Positions 9,413 through 17,947 of a DNA stretch of 64,000 bases are shown here, piece after piece. The stretch's first letter is position 1; each line of letters starts with the position of its first letter. A model generated the notes under the pieces. That model saw only the letters and a program-made list of their open reading frames with translations, was not told the DNA's origin and did not search any database. Source of the DNA: Ideonella sp. (GTDB lineage Bacteria > Pseudomonadota > Gammaproteobacteria > Burkholderiales > Burkholderiaceae_C); NCBI RefSeq assembly GCF_016702655.1, contig NZ_JADJDO010000002.1, forward strand, positions 408,943 to 472,942, read 5' to 3'. Made by a program: the position numbers and the translations under genes.

Positions 9413-9857
9413 GCGGGGTGCTCCCGGCGCCAGGCACGCCGGCTATCGCCTCGACGATCAGATCGGGTTCGTGCTCCGGTGCGCCTATCAGCGGGCGAGC
9501 GCGAACCTGCTCGGCCAGATCGGCGCCCACGACCTGACGCCGCCGCAGTTCGCCACGCTCGCCAGGCTCCATGAGCGCGGGCGCGTGTCGCAGAACCTGT
9601 TGGGGCGCCTCGTCGCCATGGCGCCGGCAAACATCCGCGATGTCGTGCTGCGGCTGAAGAAGCGCGATCTGGTGGAGACGCAGCGCGCACCCGACGACGA
9701 GCGGCTGATCCTCGTGAGCCTGACCCGCAGCGGGGCGGCGCTCGTCGAAGCGCTCATCCCGGTCGAAATGAAGGCTACCGCAAGAACGCTGGCGGCCCTC
9801 GATCAGGGTGAACGCAAGATCCTGTACGAGCTCCTGCGCCGGATCTCAGAAAGCTGA
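9393..9857 (+). CDS. MarR family transcriptional regulator
   Basis: 154-residue winged-helix dimeric repressor. The recognition region is TPPQFATLARLHERGRVSQNLLGRLVAMAPANIRDVVLRLKKRDLVET, followed by the wing RAPDDERLILVSLTRSG, both typical of MarR. The ATG at 9393 lies inside the end of the nitroreductase gene (20-base overlap), suggesting translational coupling. It likely autoregulates through the palindrome at 8611-8624. The ligand is unknown. Confidence 0.9.
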   Translation: MRKTSTRRGAPGARHAGYRLDDQIGFVLRCAYQRASANLLGQIGAHDLTPPQFATLARLHERGRVSQNLLGRLVAMAPANIRDVVLRLKKRDLVETQRAPDDERLILVSLTRSGAALVEALIPVEMKATARTLAALDQGERKILYELLRRISES

Positions 9858-9938
9858 TCGCCCGATGGCGCGCGAGCGCCTGTTGCCGGGGCCTACCCAA
9901 TGGCCTGCCTGCCTGCCTGGCGTGTCGGCCTCATTCGG

Positions 9939-10916
9939 TCACTCGATCACCCAGTCTGCCCGCAGCCGCAACGATTGCGGTATCGCGAGGCCGATCGCCT
10001 TTGCGGTCTTCAGGTTGATCACCAGTTCGAGCTTGGTCGGGAGTTCGACCGGAAGGTCGCCGGGCCTGGCGCCTTTGTGGATCCGGTCGACGTAGCTCGC
10101 GAGCCTGCGGTAGCAGTCGGCAATGACGGGCCCGTAGGTCATCACGTTGCCCTGCTGGGCGAACACCGCCCAGCCCGAGATCGCGGGTATGCGCTGCTTG
10201 AGTGAAAACGCGGCCATCCGATCTGCGTAGCCCATCATGAAGGCATCGGCAAACGCGACGATCGCCTCGTCGCGAGAGCCCGCGATATCGGCCAACGCGC
10301 GTTCCAGCTCGGCCCCGCTGCGGACCGGAAAGTAGCGCAGCGTGAAGCCCAGCCTGGACGCGGCAGCCCGTGCGACCTGCAACTCCATCTGCTCGCCCGG
10401 ATGCTGCGGATTGGCGACGACCGCGACCCGCCGGACGCCCGGCCGGGCCTCCCGCAGCAGTTCCATGCGCTTGCCGAAAGGCTCCAGGTCGAAGAGGCTG
10501 ATCCCGGTCACATTGCCGCCGGGGCGCGCGTAGCTCTCGACGAAGCCCGCCACCACGGGGTTGGCGCTCATGGTGAAAACCAATGGCTTCTTCACGCCCG
10601 CACGCACCATCGCGCCCAGCGCCGCACCCTGCGTCACGATGACCTCGGGGTTTGCGCCGACGATGTCGGCTGCCATCTGCTGCACGCGCTCGGTGGAGCC
10701 CTCGCCCCACCAGGTGTCGATCCTGAGGTTGTTGCCCTCGACATGGCCGAACTCGCGCATGCCGGCGCGAAAGGCCTCGAGAAAGGGCGATACGCCGGCC
10801 GAGCGCTCCGTGGAGACCCACGCGACGCGCAGCACGCCGGCGGGTTGCGCACGGGCGCGCACCATGACGGCGATGGGAAGCGTGGCGAGCGTGCTGCAGA
10901 CCCGTCTGCGGTTCAT
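9939..10916 (-). CDS. ABC transporter substrate-binding protein (PF04392/TrpX-like)
   Basis: 325-residue exported protein of the ABC-sub-bind family (tryptophan/tyrosine-type, DUF534). It starts MNRRRVCSTLATLPIAVMVRARAQ, a Sec or Tat-like signal, and shows RVAWVSTERSAG, GYVEGNNLRID-like GHVEGNNLRIDTWWGEG, VIVTQGAALGAMV, RPGGNVTGIS and LPTKLELVINLKTAKAIGL, all characteristic of this family in Burkholderiales. No permease or ATPase gene is adjacent, so it is an orphan binding protein, as is common for the family. The internal ATG at 10916 is preferred because it begins the signal peptide. Confidence 0.88.
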   Translation of the reverse strand: MNRRRVCSTLATLPIAVMVRARAQPAGVLRVAWVSTERSAGVSPFLEAFRAGMREFGHVEGNNLRIDTWWGEGSTERVQQMAADIVGANPEVIVTQGAALGAMVRAGVKKPLVFTMSANPVVAGFVESYARPGGNVTGISLFDLEPFGKRMELLREARPGVRRVAVVANPQHPGEQMELQVARAAASRLGFTLRYFPVRSGAELERALADIAGSRDEAIVAFADAFMMGYADRMAAFSLKQRIPAISGWAVFAQQGNVMTYGPVIADCYRRLASYVDRIHKGARPGDLPVELPTKLELVINLKTAKAIGLAIPQSLRLRADWVIE

Positions 10917-11163
10917 TGCGTCGTCTCCTGTGCGCGAAGTTCGGCGCCTCTGCATCGGGCGCGGCGTGCTGCCGGATGTTGGCCTCGAGCGGCCGGCTGC
11001 GATGAAGTCTGCGCGAGGCCAGTCTCAGCACGCGGCCAGACCCGCGCAGCGACGTAGCCTCGGTGGCCGCATTCTGGTTTGAGAGCGCCATGTCTGCAAT
11101 GCCGACCGACATGCGGCCAGTGCGCGCGGCCAGACTGCCGCCGACGACATGACGCATGCCCCC
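10917..11163. other. Gap without recognisable gene
   Basis: About 250 bases between the binding-protein start and the antitoxin remnant. No frame shows protein-family similarity I recognise on either strand. Part of it must hold the promoter of the minus-strand gene; I could not define one. Confidence 0.5.
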
Positions 11164-11395
11164 ATGCCAACCCCTGTCGAGATCGTCGAAGCCGAGACCA
11201 TGAAGCTCAAGGCGGGTGAACGGCCGACCTGGACGACAAACGGTGGCTGAGCGTGCGCTCCAAACAAGAAGTCGAGGCGGCCTGGGACGCCGAGATTGCG
11301 CGGCGCATCCAGCAGATCGATTCGGGCGATGTCGAGGCATCCCGTGGGAAACCGTGATGGCCGACCTGCGCGCGAAGCGCTGTCGATGCAGCTGA
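11164..11395 (+). pseudogene. Frameshifted PF09720-type addiction module antitoxin
   Basis: Stitching frames gives MPTPVEIVEAETMKLKAGER, then DLDDKRWLSVRSKQEVEAAW, DAEIARRIQQIDSGDVEA and PWETVMADLRAKRC, the pattern of the putative addiction-module component family (about 75 residues; W-AEI-RR--QID-G and PWE). The first frameshift lies near 11221 and the second near 11341; each looks like loss of one base. No toxin gene follows. It lies 80 bases upstream of an intact relative at 11475. Confidence 0.7.
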
Positions 11396-11474
11396 TCGAC
11401 CCGATGGCAGCGCCGTGCGAAGTGGGTGCGGCCGCACCTACGATTGCGCCGGGTACGCGTAGGAGGTGACCGCC

Positions 11475-11723
11475 ATGGCCGTCGTGTTTGCCGATGTGAT
11501 CGAGCAGGCGCTGAAGCTCACGACCGAAGACAAACTGGCCTTGATCGAGAACCTGCTCATCAGCCTGGACGGCGATCCGGATGCCGAACCGGCAGCCCTC
11601 GCTAGCGGCTGGGACGAGGAGATCGCCCACCGTATCGCCGCGATCGACAAGGGCGAGGCCGAGATGATCGACGGTGAGGAGGTCTTCGCTCGTCTGCGCG
11701 CGATCCTGGCTCGCCCCAGGTGA
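11475..11723 (+). CDS. Addiction module antitoxin-like protein (PF09720), orphan
   Basis: 82 residues. The N-terminal part (DVIEQALKLTTEDKLALIENLLISLDGD) and the later WDEEIAHRIAAIDKGEAEMIDGEEVFARLRA fit the putative addiction module component family, which normally precedes a RelE/ParE-type toxin. No toxin gene follows; the next sequence is a broken WYL gene on the other strand. Start ATG at 11475 is set by a perfect AGGAGG at 11461-11466. The frameshifted copy upstream suggests a tandem duplication or serial insertions. Confidence 0.8.
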   Translation: MAVVFADVIEQALKLTTEDKLALIENLLISLDGDPDAEPAALASGWDEEIAHRIAAIDKGEAEMIDGEEVFARLRAILARPR

Positions 11724-11914
11724 AGCGGTAGCAGAGGTCCATCACCAGTTCGCGCGGGTCGGCGTAAGGCAGCCGTAGCCGAAAGCTCCCATCCGCCTCC
11801 GAAGCGGCCCTTCTGCTTCGGATGCCAGGCTTCGGCGGAGACCCAGCGTGCGCGTTCGGGGGTGAAGCGCAGGTCGGCCCACTGCAGCTTCCTGCCGGCA
11901 AAGATGCCGTAGCC
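11724..11914 (-). pseudogene. C-terminal remnant of a WYL-domain transcriptional regulator
   Basis: On the minus strand one frame reads YGIFAGRKLQWADLRFTPER, then ARWVSAEAWHPKQKGRF; after a frameshift near 11800 another reads EADGSFRLRLPYADPRELVM, then DLCYRF. Together this is the end of a WYL-domain regulator (F-PE-ARWV--E-WHP-Q-G and PY-DPREL). The N-terminal helix-turn-helix and most of the WYL core are missing, so it is a dead fragment. Confidence 0.65.
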
Positions 11915-12020
11915 GGCGCCGCGCGCACCGGCTCAGCCAGCGTGAGAACTGCCCTCACGGCGCGATCGCCATTGATATCATCGGCATCAGTCTCACTCCC
12001 CGCTTCACTGGAGACGCACC

Positions 12021-12266
12021 ATGGCCGACATCGTACTTCGCAACCTGGACGACGAGCTGAAGGAGCGGCTGCGCCAGCGCGCTGCGCGCAACCGCCGCTC
12101 GATGAACGCCGAGCTGTGCGCGATCGTCAGCGAGGCGCTGGCGCGGCCGCGGGGTGCCGGCGCGGCCGAGTTGAAGAAGCTGGCGGCCGACATCCGAGCC
12201 CTGAGCGCCGGCCGCCCGCAAACGCCGTCCGAGGTCCTCTTGCGCGAGATCCGCGCCCGGCGATGA
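12021..12266 (+). CDS. FitA/VapB-type ribbon-helix-helix antitoxin
   Basis: 81-residue Arc-like DNA-binding antitoxin. The ribbon-helix-helix is MADIVLRNLDDELKERLRQR followed by AARNRRSMNAELCAIVSEAL, as in FitA. The C-terminal tail (LLREIRARR) would wrap the toxin. It precedes the PIN toxin with a 4-base ATGA overlap, the standard order, and such pairs repress their own promoter. Only intact toxin-antitoxin pair in this accessory patch. Confidence 0.9.
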   Translation: MADIVLRNLDDELKERLRQRAARNRRSMNAELCAIVSEALARPRGAGAAELKKLAADIRALSAGRPQTPSEVLLREIRARR

Positions 12267-12682
12267 CGTGTGTCGTCGACGCCAGCGTGGCCGCCAAGTG
12301 GGTCTCCCCCGAGCCTGATTCCGCGCTGGCCCAGGCCCTGCTCGACGAAGCCTTGATCGTGCCCGACCTTCTCTTCGCCGAGGTCGGCAACATCCTGTGG
12401 AAGAAGCAGACGCGCGGCGAGCTATCCACCGACGCTGCGCAGCTCGGCGTGCGGTGGCTGCTGCAGGTGCCTCTGCAGGTACACGACAGTGCCAGCCTGC
12501 TCGTCGATGGGCTGGCCCTGGCGCTGCGGCTGGGTCACCCGGCTTACGACTGTCTCTACCTCGCGCTCGCCCGCCAAACTGGCGCGGCGCTGGTCACTGC
12601 CGACCGGCGACTGCATGCGCGTTGTCACGCCGCCGACGCGGCAGAACTGGCGCCGCTGGTGCGCCTGCTCGACGCGCGCTGA
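12263..12682 (+). CDS. vapC: VapC/FitB-type PIN-domain toxin
   Basis: 139-residue Mg2+-dependent ribonuclease of the PIN family. The four acidic active-site positions are visible: D6 (CVVDAS), E40 (LLFAEVGN), D96 (PAYDCLYLAL) and D114 (VTADRRL). Target RNA unknown; VapC toxins usually cut initiator tRNA or rRNA. Start ATG overlaps the antitoxin stop. Followed 40 bases later by a remnant of another PIN gene. Confidence 0.92.
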   Translation: MTCVVDASVAAKWVSPEPDSALAQALLDEALIVPDLLFAEVGNILWKKQTRGELSTDAAQLGVRWLLQVPLQVHDSASLLVDGLALALRLGHPAYDCLYLALARQTGAALVTADRRLHARCHAADAAELAPLVRLLDAR

Positions 12683-12721
12683 CGCGAAGATCGACTCGCC
12701 CCGGAACGGCCAGCGAGGCAC

Positions 12722-12850
12722 TTGGCCCACTGCCGGATCGCCGCCGCTGCGCTACTGGCGCGGCGCGCAACCGTGCTGACCGAGGATCTGCAACATGGCC
12801 AGGTGCCTGGCGAGGGTCTGCGCGTGATCGATCCACTGCGCGAGGCCGGC
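12722..12850 (+). pseudogene. C-terminal remnant of a second PIN-domain protein
   Basis: The frame AAALLARRATVLTEDLQHGQ, then VPGEGLRVIDPLREA matches the end of PIN toxins of the PilT type (W-EDMQ-GQ...LRI-NPF). The rest of the domain with the first catalytic acids is absent. It has no start of its own and lies just before the iorA-like gene. Confidence 0.6.
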
Positions 12851-12994
12851 GCGCAGCCATCGCATGCGCGGGTCGCACATAAATGGGCAAAACGCACATA
12901 TACTGGCGACATGGCCCTGCCGTTCATTGCAGTGGGCCCGCCTCCGCGCCCGGGGCGACTTCGGGCATCTCCTGTCCACTCATTGGAGCCCTTC

Positions 12995-13435
12995 ATGCCA
13001 ACCCTGAACCTGAATGTGAACGGCAAGGACCACGCCGTGACCGTGAACGACCCCAGCATGCCGCTGCTCTGGGTGCTGCGCGACCTGATCGGCCTGACCG
13101 GCACCAAGTACGGCTGCGGCATCGAGATCTGCGGCGCCTGCACCGTGCTCGTCGACAACCAGCCCGAGAAGTCCTGCGACATGGACGTCACGTCGGCGGT
13201 CGGCAAGCGCATCACCACGATCGAGGGACTGTCGGCAGACCGCAGCCATCCTGCGCAGCAGGCCTGGATCGCCAAGCAGGTGCCGCAGTGCGGGTACTGC
13301 CAGTCAGGCATGTTGATGGCCGTGGCCGGCGCGATGAAGGCCGGGCATCACGGCAGCGAGATCGCCAACGAGCTGTCCAACATCTGCGTCTGCGGCACCT
13401 ACCAGCGCATCAAGCAAGCCGTCGCCGGCCTCTGA
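12995..13435 (+). CDS. Molybdenum hydroxylase [2Fe-2S] subunit (IorA-like)
   Basis: 146-residue small subunit carrying two [2Fe-2S] clusters that pass electrons from the Mo centre. The plant-type cluster is YGCGIEICGACTVLVDNQPEKSC; the second uses CGYCQSGM and CVCGTYQRI, as in isoquinoline 1-oxidoreductase alpha and related xanthine-dehydrogenase-family proteins. The ATG at 12995 has GGAG at 12985-12988. It is followed after 13 bases by the large Mo subunit. Substrate unknown (N-heterocycle or aldehyde). Confidence 0.92.
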   Translation: MPTLNLNVNGKDHAVTVNDPSMPLLWVLRDLIGLTGTKYGCGIEICGACTVLVDNQPEKSCDMDVTSAVGKRITTIEGLSADRSHPAQQAWIAKQVPQCGYCQSGMLMAVAGAMKAGHHGSEIANELSNICVCGTYQRIKQAVAGL

Positions 13436-13448
13436 AGGAGCCACGATC

Positions 13449-15674
13449 ATGACCGACATCGCCCTCATCGACCGCCGCAGCTTCCTCGGTGCCGTCGGCG
13501 GCCTGACGCTCGCCATCGCCCTGCCTTTCGGCCGCGACGCGCGCGCCGCGTCCACGGCCAGCGTGAACAGTTGGCTGACGATCGGCAGCGACGACAGCAT
13601 CAGCCTGACCATCGGCTCGTCCGACATGGGGCAGGGTTCGTTCTTCGGCCTCGCGCAGATCCTCTGCGAAGACCTGATGGTCGACCCAGGCCGAGTGCAG
13701 TTGGTGCAGGGCGGACCGACGCTGGCCAGCCCGGCGCCGATCGGCACCGCGATCAACACCGTGGGCAGCGGCGTCACGCGCAACAACTTCTGGAAGTTGC
13801 GCGACGCCGGCGCAATCGCCCGCGAAATGCTCGTCAGCGCGGCCATGCTGAGCGTCGGCGACACGAATCGCGCGAACTACAGCGTCAGCAACGGCGTGAT
13901 CCTGCACGTCCCGAGTGGCGCGAAGCGCACCTATGGCCAGGTGGCCAGCGCTGCCGCCGGGCTGACCCCGCCGACCAGCGCGGCGCTGGTGCCGGATGCC
14001 CAGCTCGCCTGCATCGGCAAGACCTTCGCGCGGCCCGACATCCCGTTCAAGGTCGACGGCAGTGCGATCTATGGCCTCGACGTGCGCGTGCCCGGCATGC
14101 TCTACGCGGTGATCCGGCATTGCCCGTCGTTCGGTGGCGTCCTCGCGGCGACTCCCGCGAAGCCGCCTGGCGCCATCGCCGTGGTGCCTACACAGGTCTT
14201 CACGGGGACCGGCCGCGGCGCCGAGGCCGTGGGCAACGTGAATGCGGTGGCGGTCGTTGCCGGCAATACCTGGGACGCCTGGAAGGCCGCCAAGAGCCTG
14301 GCGCCGAAGTGGACGCTGCGCGCCGACAGTGCCAACCTGAACAGCGCGCAGTTCCTGGCCGATGCCCAGGCGCTGATGGCCAATCCCACGCCGTACGTAC
14401 CGGGCGCCGCCAACGGGCCCGGCACGCTGTACACGGTGGAGCGCAGCACCGGCGATGCCAACGCGGCGATCGACGCGTCGGCGAAGGTGGTCGACGCCAC
14501 CTACACGCTCCCCTACGTGGCGCACGCCTGCATGGAGGTGCTGAACTGCACCGTCGACTACGTGGCCGGCACCAAGTGCGAGGTCTGGGCGCCGACGCAG
14601 TCGGCCAAGAACGTGCTGAGCATGCTGGTGTCGCTGACCGGTCTGGGCGAGGACAAGATCACCGTGCACACCACCTTCCTTGGCGGCGGCCTCGGGCGCA
14701 AGGCCGAGGTCGACTTCATCAGCCAGGCGGTGCAGGTGGCGATGGCGCTGGGCAAGCCGGTCAAGCTGATGTGGCCGCGCGAAGAGGACTTCACCCACGA
14801 CCAGTACCGTCCGATGGCCCTCGTGCGGGCCCGCGCCGGCATGGACGCCAATGGCGCCATTGCCGGCTGGACCTATCGCAACGTCTCGCCGTCGATCCTG
14901 TCGCAGCGCGGTTCGGTGCTCGGTGCCACTGGCGACAGCCAGGGCTACGAGGCGTCGCAGGCCTTGCCCTACAACTTCGGCGCCAGGTTGACGGAGTACG
15001 TGACGCACCCGTCGCCGGTGCCGGTCGGCTTCTGGCGCTCGGTGGGCGCGTCGATCAACACCTTCGCGGTCGAGTCGATGATCGACGAAATGGCGCTCGC
15101 GGTCGGGCAGGATCCCTATGAATTCCGCCGCGCCCGGCTGACCAACCCGCGCTGGCTTGCGGTGCTCGACGCGGCCGCGAACGGCGCCGGCTGGAACAGC
15201 AAGCCACCCCGCGGCGCGGCCCGCGGCATCGCCATCGGTGCCGCCTTCAACACCATCGTCGCGCAGGCGGTCGAGGTGTCCGGGTCGGCGCGCAAGTGGC
15301 GCATGACGAGGTCGTGCGTGGCGATCGACAGCTACATCACGGTGAACCCGGGCCAGGTCGAGGCGCAGATCGTTGGCGGGGTGGTGCACGGCCTGAACGC
15401 GGCGCTGTACGGGCGGCAGACCTTCAGCAACGGCGCTGCGCAGGTGAAGAACTTCAACAAGAGCCGCATGATCCGCATCGGCGAGATGCCGACGGTCAAG
15501 GTCCTGATCATGCCTTCGCCGGCCGTGATGGACCGGACGGCGAGCATCGGTGGCGTCGGCGAACTCGGCGTGCCCACGCTGGCGCCGGCGCTGGCCAATG
15601 CGGTGGCCCGGCTCACCGGCATCCGCACGCGCACGCTCCCGTTCTTCCCGAACGCGACGATGATCGAAGGCTGA
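13449..15674 (+). CDS. Molybdopterin-binding large subunit (IorB-like), Tat-exported
   Basis: 741-residue catalytic subunit of the xanthine dehydrogenase family. The N-terminus (DRRSFLGAVGGLTLAIALPF) is a twin-arginine signal, typical of the IorB/periplasmic aldehyde oxidase branch, so the enzyme likely works in the periplasm. Family stretches include DMGQGSFFGLAQILCEDL, FLGGGLGRKAEVDFISQAV, VGFWRSVGASINTFAVESMIDE and the C-terminal GGVGELGVPTLAPALANAV (molybdopterin contacts and catalytic Glu in VGELG). Partner of the [2Fe-2S] subunit upstream. A cytochrome c third subunit, found in some relatives, is not adjacent. Substrate unproven. Confidence 0.9.
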   Translation: MTDIALIDRRSFLGAVGGLTLAIALPFGRDARAASTASVNSWLTIGSDDSISLTIGSSDMGQGSFFGLAQILCEDLMVDPGRVQLVQGGPTLASPAPIGTAINTVGSGVTRNNFWKLRDAGAIAREMLVSAAMLSVGDTNRANYSVSNGVILHVPSGAKRTYGQVASAAAGLTPPTSAALVPDAQLACIGKTFARPDIPFKVDGSAIYGLDVRVPGMLYAVIRHCPSFGGVLAATPAKPPGAIAVVPTQVFTGTGRGAEAVGNVNAVAVVAGNTWDAWKAAKSLAPKWTLRADSANLNSAQFLADAQALMANPTPYVPGAANGPGTLYTVERSTGDANAAIDASAKVVDATYTLPYVAHACMEVLNCTVDYVAGTKCEVWAPTQSAKNVLSMLVSLTGLGEDKITVHTTFLGGGLGRKAEVDFISQAVQVAMALGKPVKLMWPREEDFTHDQYRPMALVRARAGMDANGAIAGWTYRNVSPSILSQRGSVLGATGDSQGYEASQALPYNFGARLTEYVTHPSPVPVGFWRSVGASINTFAVESMIDEMALAVGQDPYEFRRARLTNPRWLAVLDAAANGAGWNSKPPRGAARGIAIGAAFNTIVAQAVEVSGSARKWRMTRSCVAIDSYITVNPGQVEAQIVGGVVHGLNAALYGRQTFSNGAAQVKNFNKSRMIRIGEMPTVKVLIMPSPAVMDRTASIGGVGELGVPTLAPALANAVARLTGIRTRTLPFFPNATMIEG

Positions 15675-15800
15675 GGCCCTGCCGCCGCCGGGTTTCGCGC
15701 ATCAGTGCGCCACGGCCCGGCGGCTGCGCTACAGTCCGTGAACTGTGCAAGGCGCACTTTCCGACGATGTGCCGCTGCCGCAAGCGCGGTCGCACGACGC

Positions 15801-16748
15801 ATGAAGCAGGCAGTTTCCAACGATGTCCTCACCGAGCGGCCGGACGACGCTCTGCACGATGCGCTGCAAGCCATCGTGCGGCCGCTGGCGCGGCTGGCCG
15901 TCGGACACGGCCTTTCGTTCGCGGCGGCCGAAGAGATCATGAAGCGGGCCTTTGTCGAATGCGCCGCCGACGCGCACCCCGGACTGCCGCCGCACCGCAA
16001 GGTCAGCCGCATCAGCACGGTGACCGGCATCAACCGGCGCGAGGTGACGCGATTGACGCGCGCCCGTGCGGCGCCGTCGCCGCGCCGGCCGTCGGTCGCC
16101 AGCGAGTTGTACGCACGCTGGCTCACCGACGCTGCCTATCGGGATCGGCGGGGCCGTCCCAAGGTGCTGCGGCGCCAGGGCCCGGCGCCGAGCTTCGAGA
16201 CGCTGGCCCAGGCGGTGACGCGCGACGTGCACCCGCGCAGCCTGCTCGACGAACTGCTGCGGCTCAGGCTGGCCACGCTGGACCCCGCCACCGACCGGGT
16301 CACCCTGGCTGCGGATGCCACGCCGCGCGGCGACGCGGCGCGCCTGCTCGGATTCCTCGGCGACAACGTCGGCGACCATCTCCAGGCCGCCGTGGGCAAC
16401 GTGCTCGCCGGCGGCGAGGGCGGCGGCGACCCTCACTTCGACCAGGCGATGTTCGCCGACGGCGTGTCCGACGAGACCATGTCCTGGCTGCGACAGTCGG
16501 TGCGCGAGCGCTGGGGCAAGCTGCTGGCCGGCATGGTGCCCGAGCTCGAGAAGCGCCTGGACGAGGATGCCCGGCACGCGCCGCCACCCGCGCGCCGCTG
16601 GCGCCTGGGCCTGTACAGCTACGACGAGAGCCCGCCACCGGCCACGGTCGCAGAGGCCCCCGTCGAGACGCCCGATGAAGCGTCCGGTACGGCGCCGCGT
16701 GCCGCGCCGGGCAAGAAGAACCTGCGCGATAGGAAGACCCGATCATGA
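15801..16748 (+). CDS. DUF6502 family protein
   Basis: 315 residues, conserved family of unknown role. The N-terminal region (GHGLSFAAAEEIMKRAFVECA, then KVSRISTVTGINRREVTRL) resembles a winged-helix or helix-turn-helix fold, which suggests nucleic-acid or regulator activity. The middle holds FETLAQAVTRDVHPRSLLDELLRL; the C-terminal half (MFADGVSDETMSWLRQSVRERWGKLL) is helical, and the tail is Pro/Ala-rich and probably disordered. The ATG at 15801 is preferred over upstream starts, which add Ala/Arg-rich sequence without homology. It overlaps the DUF5666 gene by ATGA, so the two are translationally coupled. Confidence 0.75.
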   Translation: MKQAVSNDVLTERPDDALHDALQAIVRPLARLAVGHGLSFAAAEEIMKRAFVECAADAHPGLPPHRKVSRISTVTGINRREVTRLTRARAAPSPRRPSVASELYARWLTDAAYRDRRGRPKVLRRQGPAPSFETLAQAVTRDVHPRSLLDELLRLRLATLDPATDRVTLAADATPRGDAARLLGFLGDNVGDHLQAAVGNVLAGGEGGGDPHFDQAMFADGVSDETMSWLRQSVRERWGKLLAGMVPELEKRLDEDARHAPPPARRWRLGLYSYDESPPPATVAEAPVETPDEASGTAPRAAPGKKNLRDRKTRS

Positions 16749-17947
16749 AACTGCCTCCGTTGTCGCTCTCCGGTTTCGTGAGGGCCTTGCCGCTGCGCCT
16801 CGGGCTCGGAGTCGCCCTTGCGCTGGTCCTGCTCGCCGGCGAGGCCCGCGTCGGGACGGGCGGCACGGGAGCCTATTCGTTCGGGCGCATTGCCGCCGTC
16901 CAGCCGCTGGTGGTGAACCATGTCCGCTTCGACGTCGCCGCGGCCAGCGTGGTCGACGACGACGGGGCGCCTATCGGCGCCGATCAGTTGCAGCCGGGCA
17001 TGACGACCGAGATCGACAGCACCGTCGTTCGGCTGACACCGTCCGGTGCCAGCGCCTCCGCGAGCCGCATCCGCACGACGACCGAACTTCTCGGCGCGCT
17101 GGCCGCGGTCGATCGCGCCGCGGGCGTGTTGAGCCTGCTCGGCCAGACGGTCCGGGTCGACGCGTCGACCGTGTTCGACGAGCGGCTCTCGGGCGGAATC
17201 GACGCTCTGGTCGCCGGGCAGTGGCTGCAGGTGGCGGCGGCCTACGACGCCGCCACGGGGCTCTATCGCGCCTCGCGCCTCGCGCCGGCCGACGGCGCCG
17301 CGGCGTTCAAGCTGCGCGGCGTGGTCAGCGGGCTAGACGTCAATGCCCGCGTCTTGCGGATCGGTATGGCCGAATTCGGCTACACCGGCGTTGCCCTGCC
17401 GCCGATGCCGCTCGGCGTGGGCAGCTACGTGAAGCTGCAACTGGTGCCGGGCCCCGCCGAGACCGCGCGGTGGACAGTCACCGGCTTCGTCAGCGCGAAG
17501 GCGGCGCCGGCCGACGGTCGCGAAGGGCACCTCGCCGGTCTGGTGAGCAGCATCTCGTCAGCCACGCGCTTCAGTATCAACGGCCAACCGGTCGATGCCA
17601 GCGCGGTTGCCCTGCCCGGCGGCGGCGCCGGCTTGGTGCTGGGCGCTGCCGTGCAGGTCGAAGGCACCTTCCAGGGCGGCGAGCTCATCGCCAGCCAGGT
17701 GGAATTCGGCGACAGTTGGGTGGACTCCAGCCTGGAGTACGAGAGCCAGGGCATGATCGCTTCCGCCGATCCCGCTGCGGGCACGTTCGTGCTCCGCGGC
17801 AAGACCATCGGCACGGCGCGCGGCGACCTGCGCATCGTGGGCGGGACGCGGGCCGACCTGACCCCATACCGGCGCGTCGAGGTGCACGGACTCATCGCCA
17901 AGGACGGGCGGCATGTCGAGGCGACCGTGATCGTGTTCGATCGCTAG
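16745..17947 (+). CDS. DUF5666 repeat protein, probably exported
   Basis: 400 residues. A hydrophobic N-terminal segment (LGLGVALALVLLAGEA) is followed by a Gly-rich linker and about five beta-rich DUF5666 repeats of the form G-V-----ARVLRIG...L--G--V-V, for example FGRIAAVQPLVVNHVRFD, RGVVSGLDVNARVLRIG and GMIASADPAAGTFVLRGK. Relatives are usually lipoproteins with LAGC or LAAC at the cleavage site; here the motif reads LAGE, so lipidation seems lost. Role unknown. Coupled to the DUF6502 gene. Its stop codon shares the CTAG at 17944-17947 with the convergent peptidase gene. Confidence 0.78.
   Translation: MKLPPLSLSGFVRALPLRLGLGVALALVLLAGEARVGTGGTGAYSFGRIAAVQPLVVNHVRFDVAAASVVDDDGAPIGADQLQPGMTTEIDSTVVRLTPSGASASASRIRTTTELLGALAAVDRAAGVLSLLGQTVRVDASTVFDERLSGGIDALVAGQWLQVAAAYDAATGLYRASRLAPADGAAAFKLRGVVSGLDVNARVLRIGMAEFGYTGVALPPMPLGVGSYVKLQLVPGPAETARWTVTGFVSAKAAPADGREGHLAGLVSSISSATRFSINGQPVDASAVALPGGGAGLVLGAAVQVEGTFQGGELIASQVEFGDSWVDSSLEYESQGMIASADPAAGTFVLRGKTIGTARGDLRIVGGTRADLTPYRRVEVHGLIAKDGRHVEATVIVFDR

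Noticed and set aside
17944..17947. Convergent stop codons of the DUF5666 and S9 peptidase genes sharing CTAG
   Set aside because: A compact-genome curiosity: the palindrome gives TAG on both strands. No functional meaning needed.
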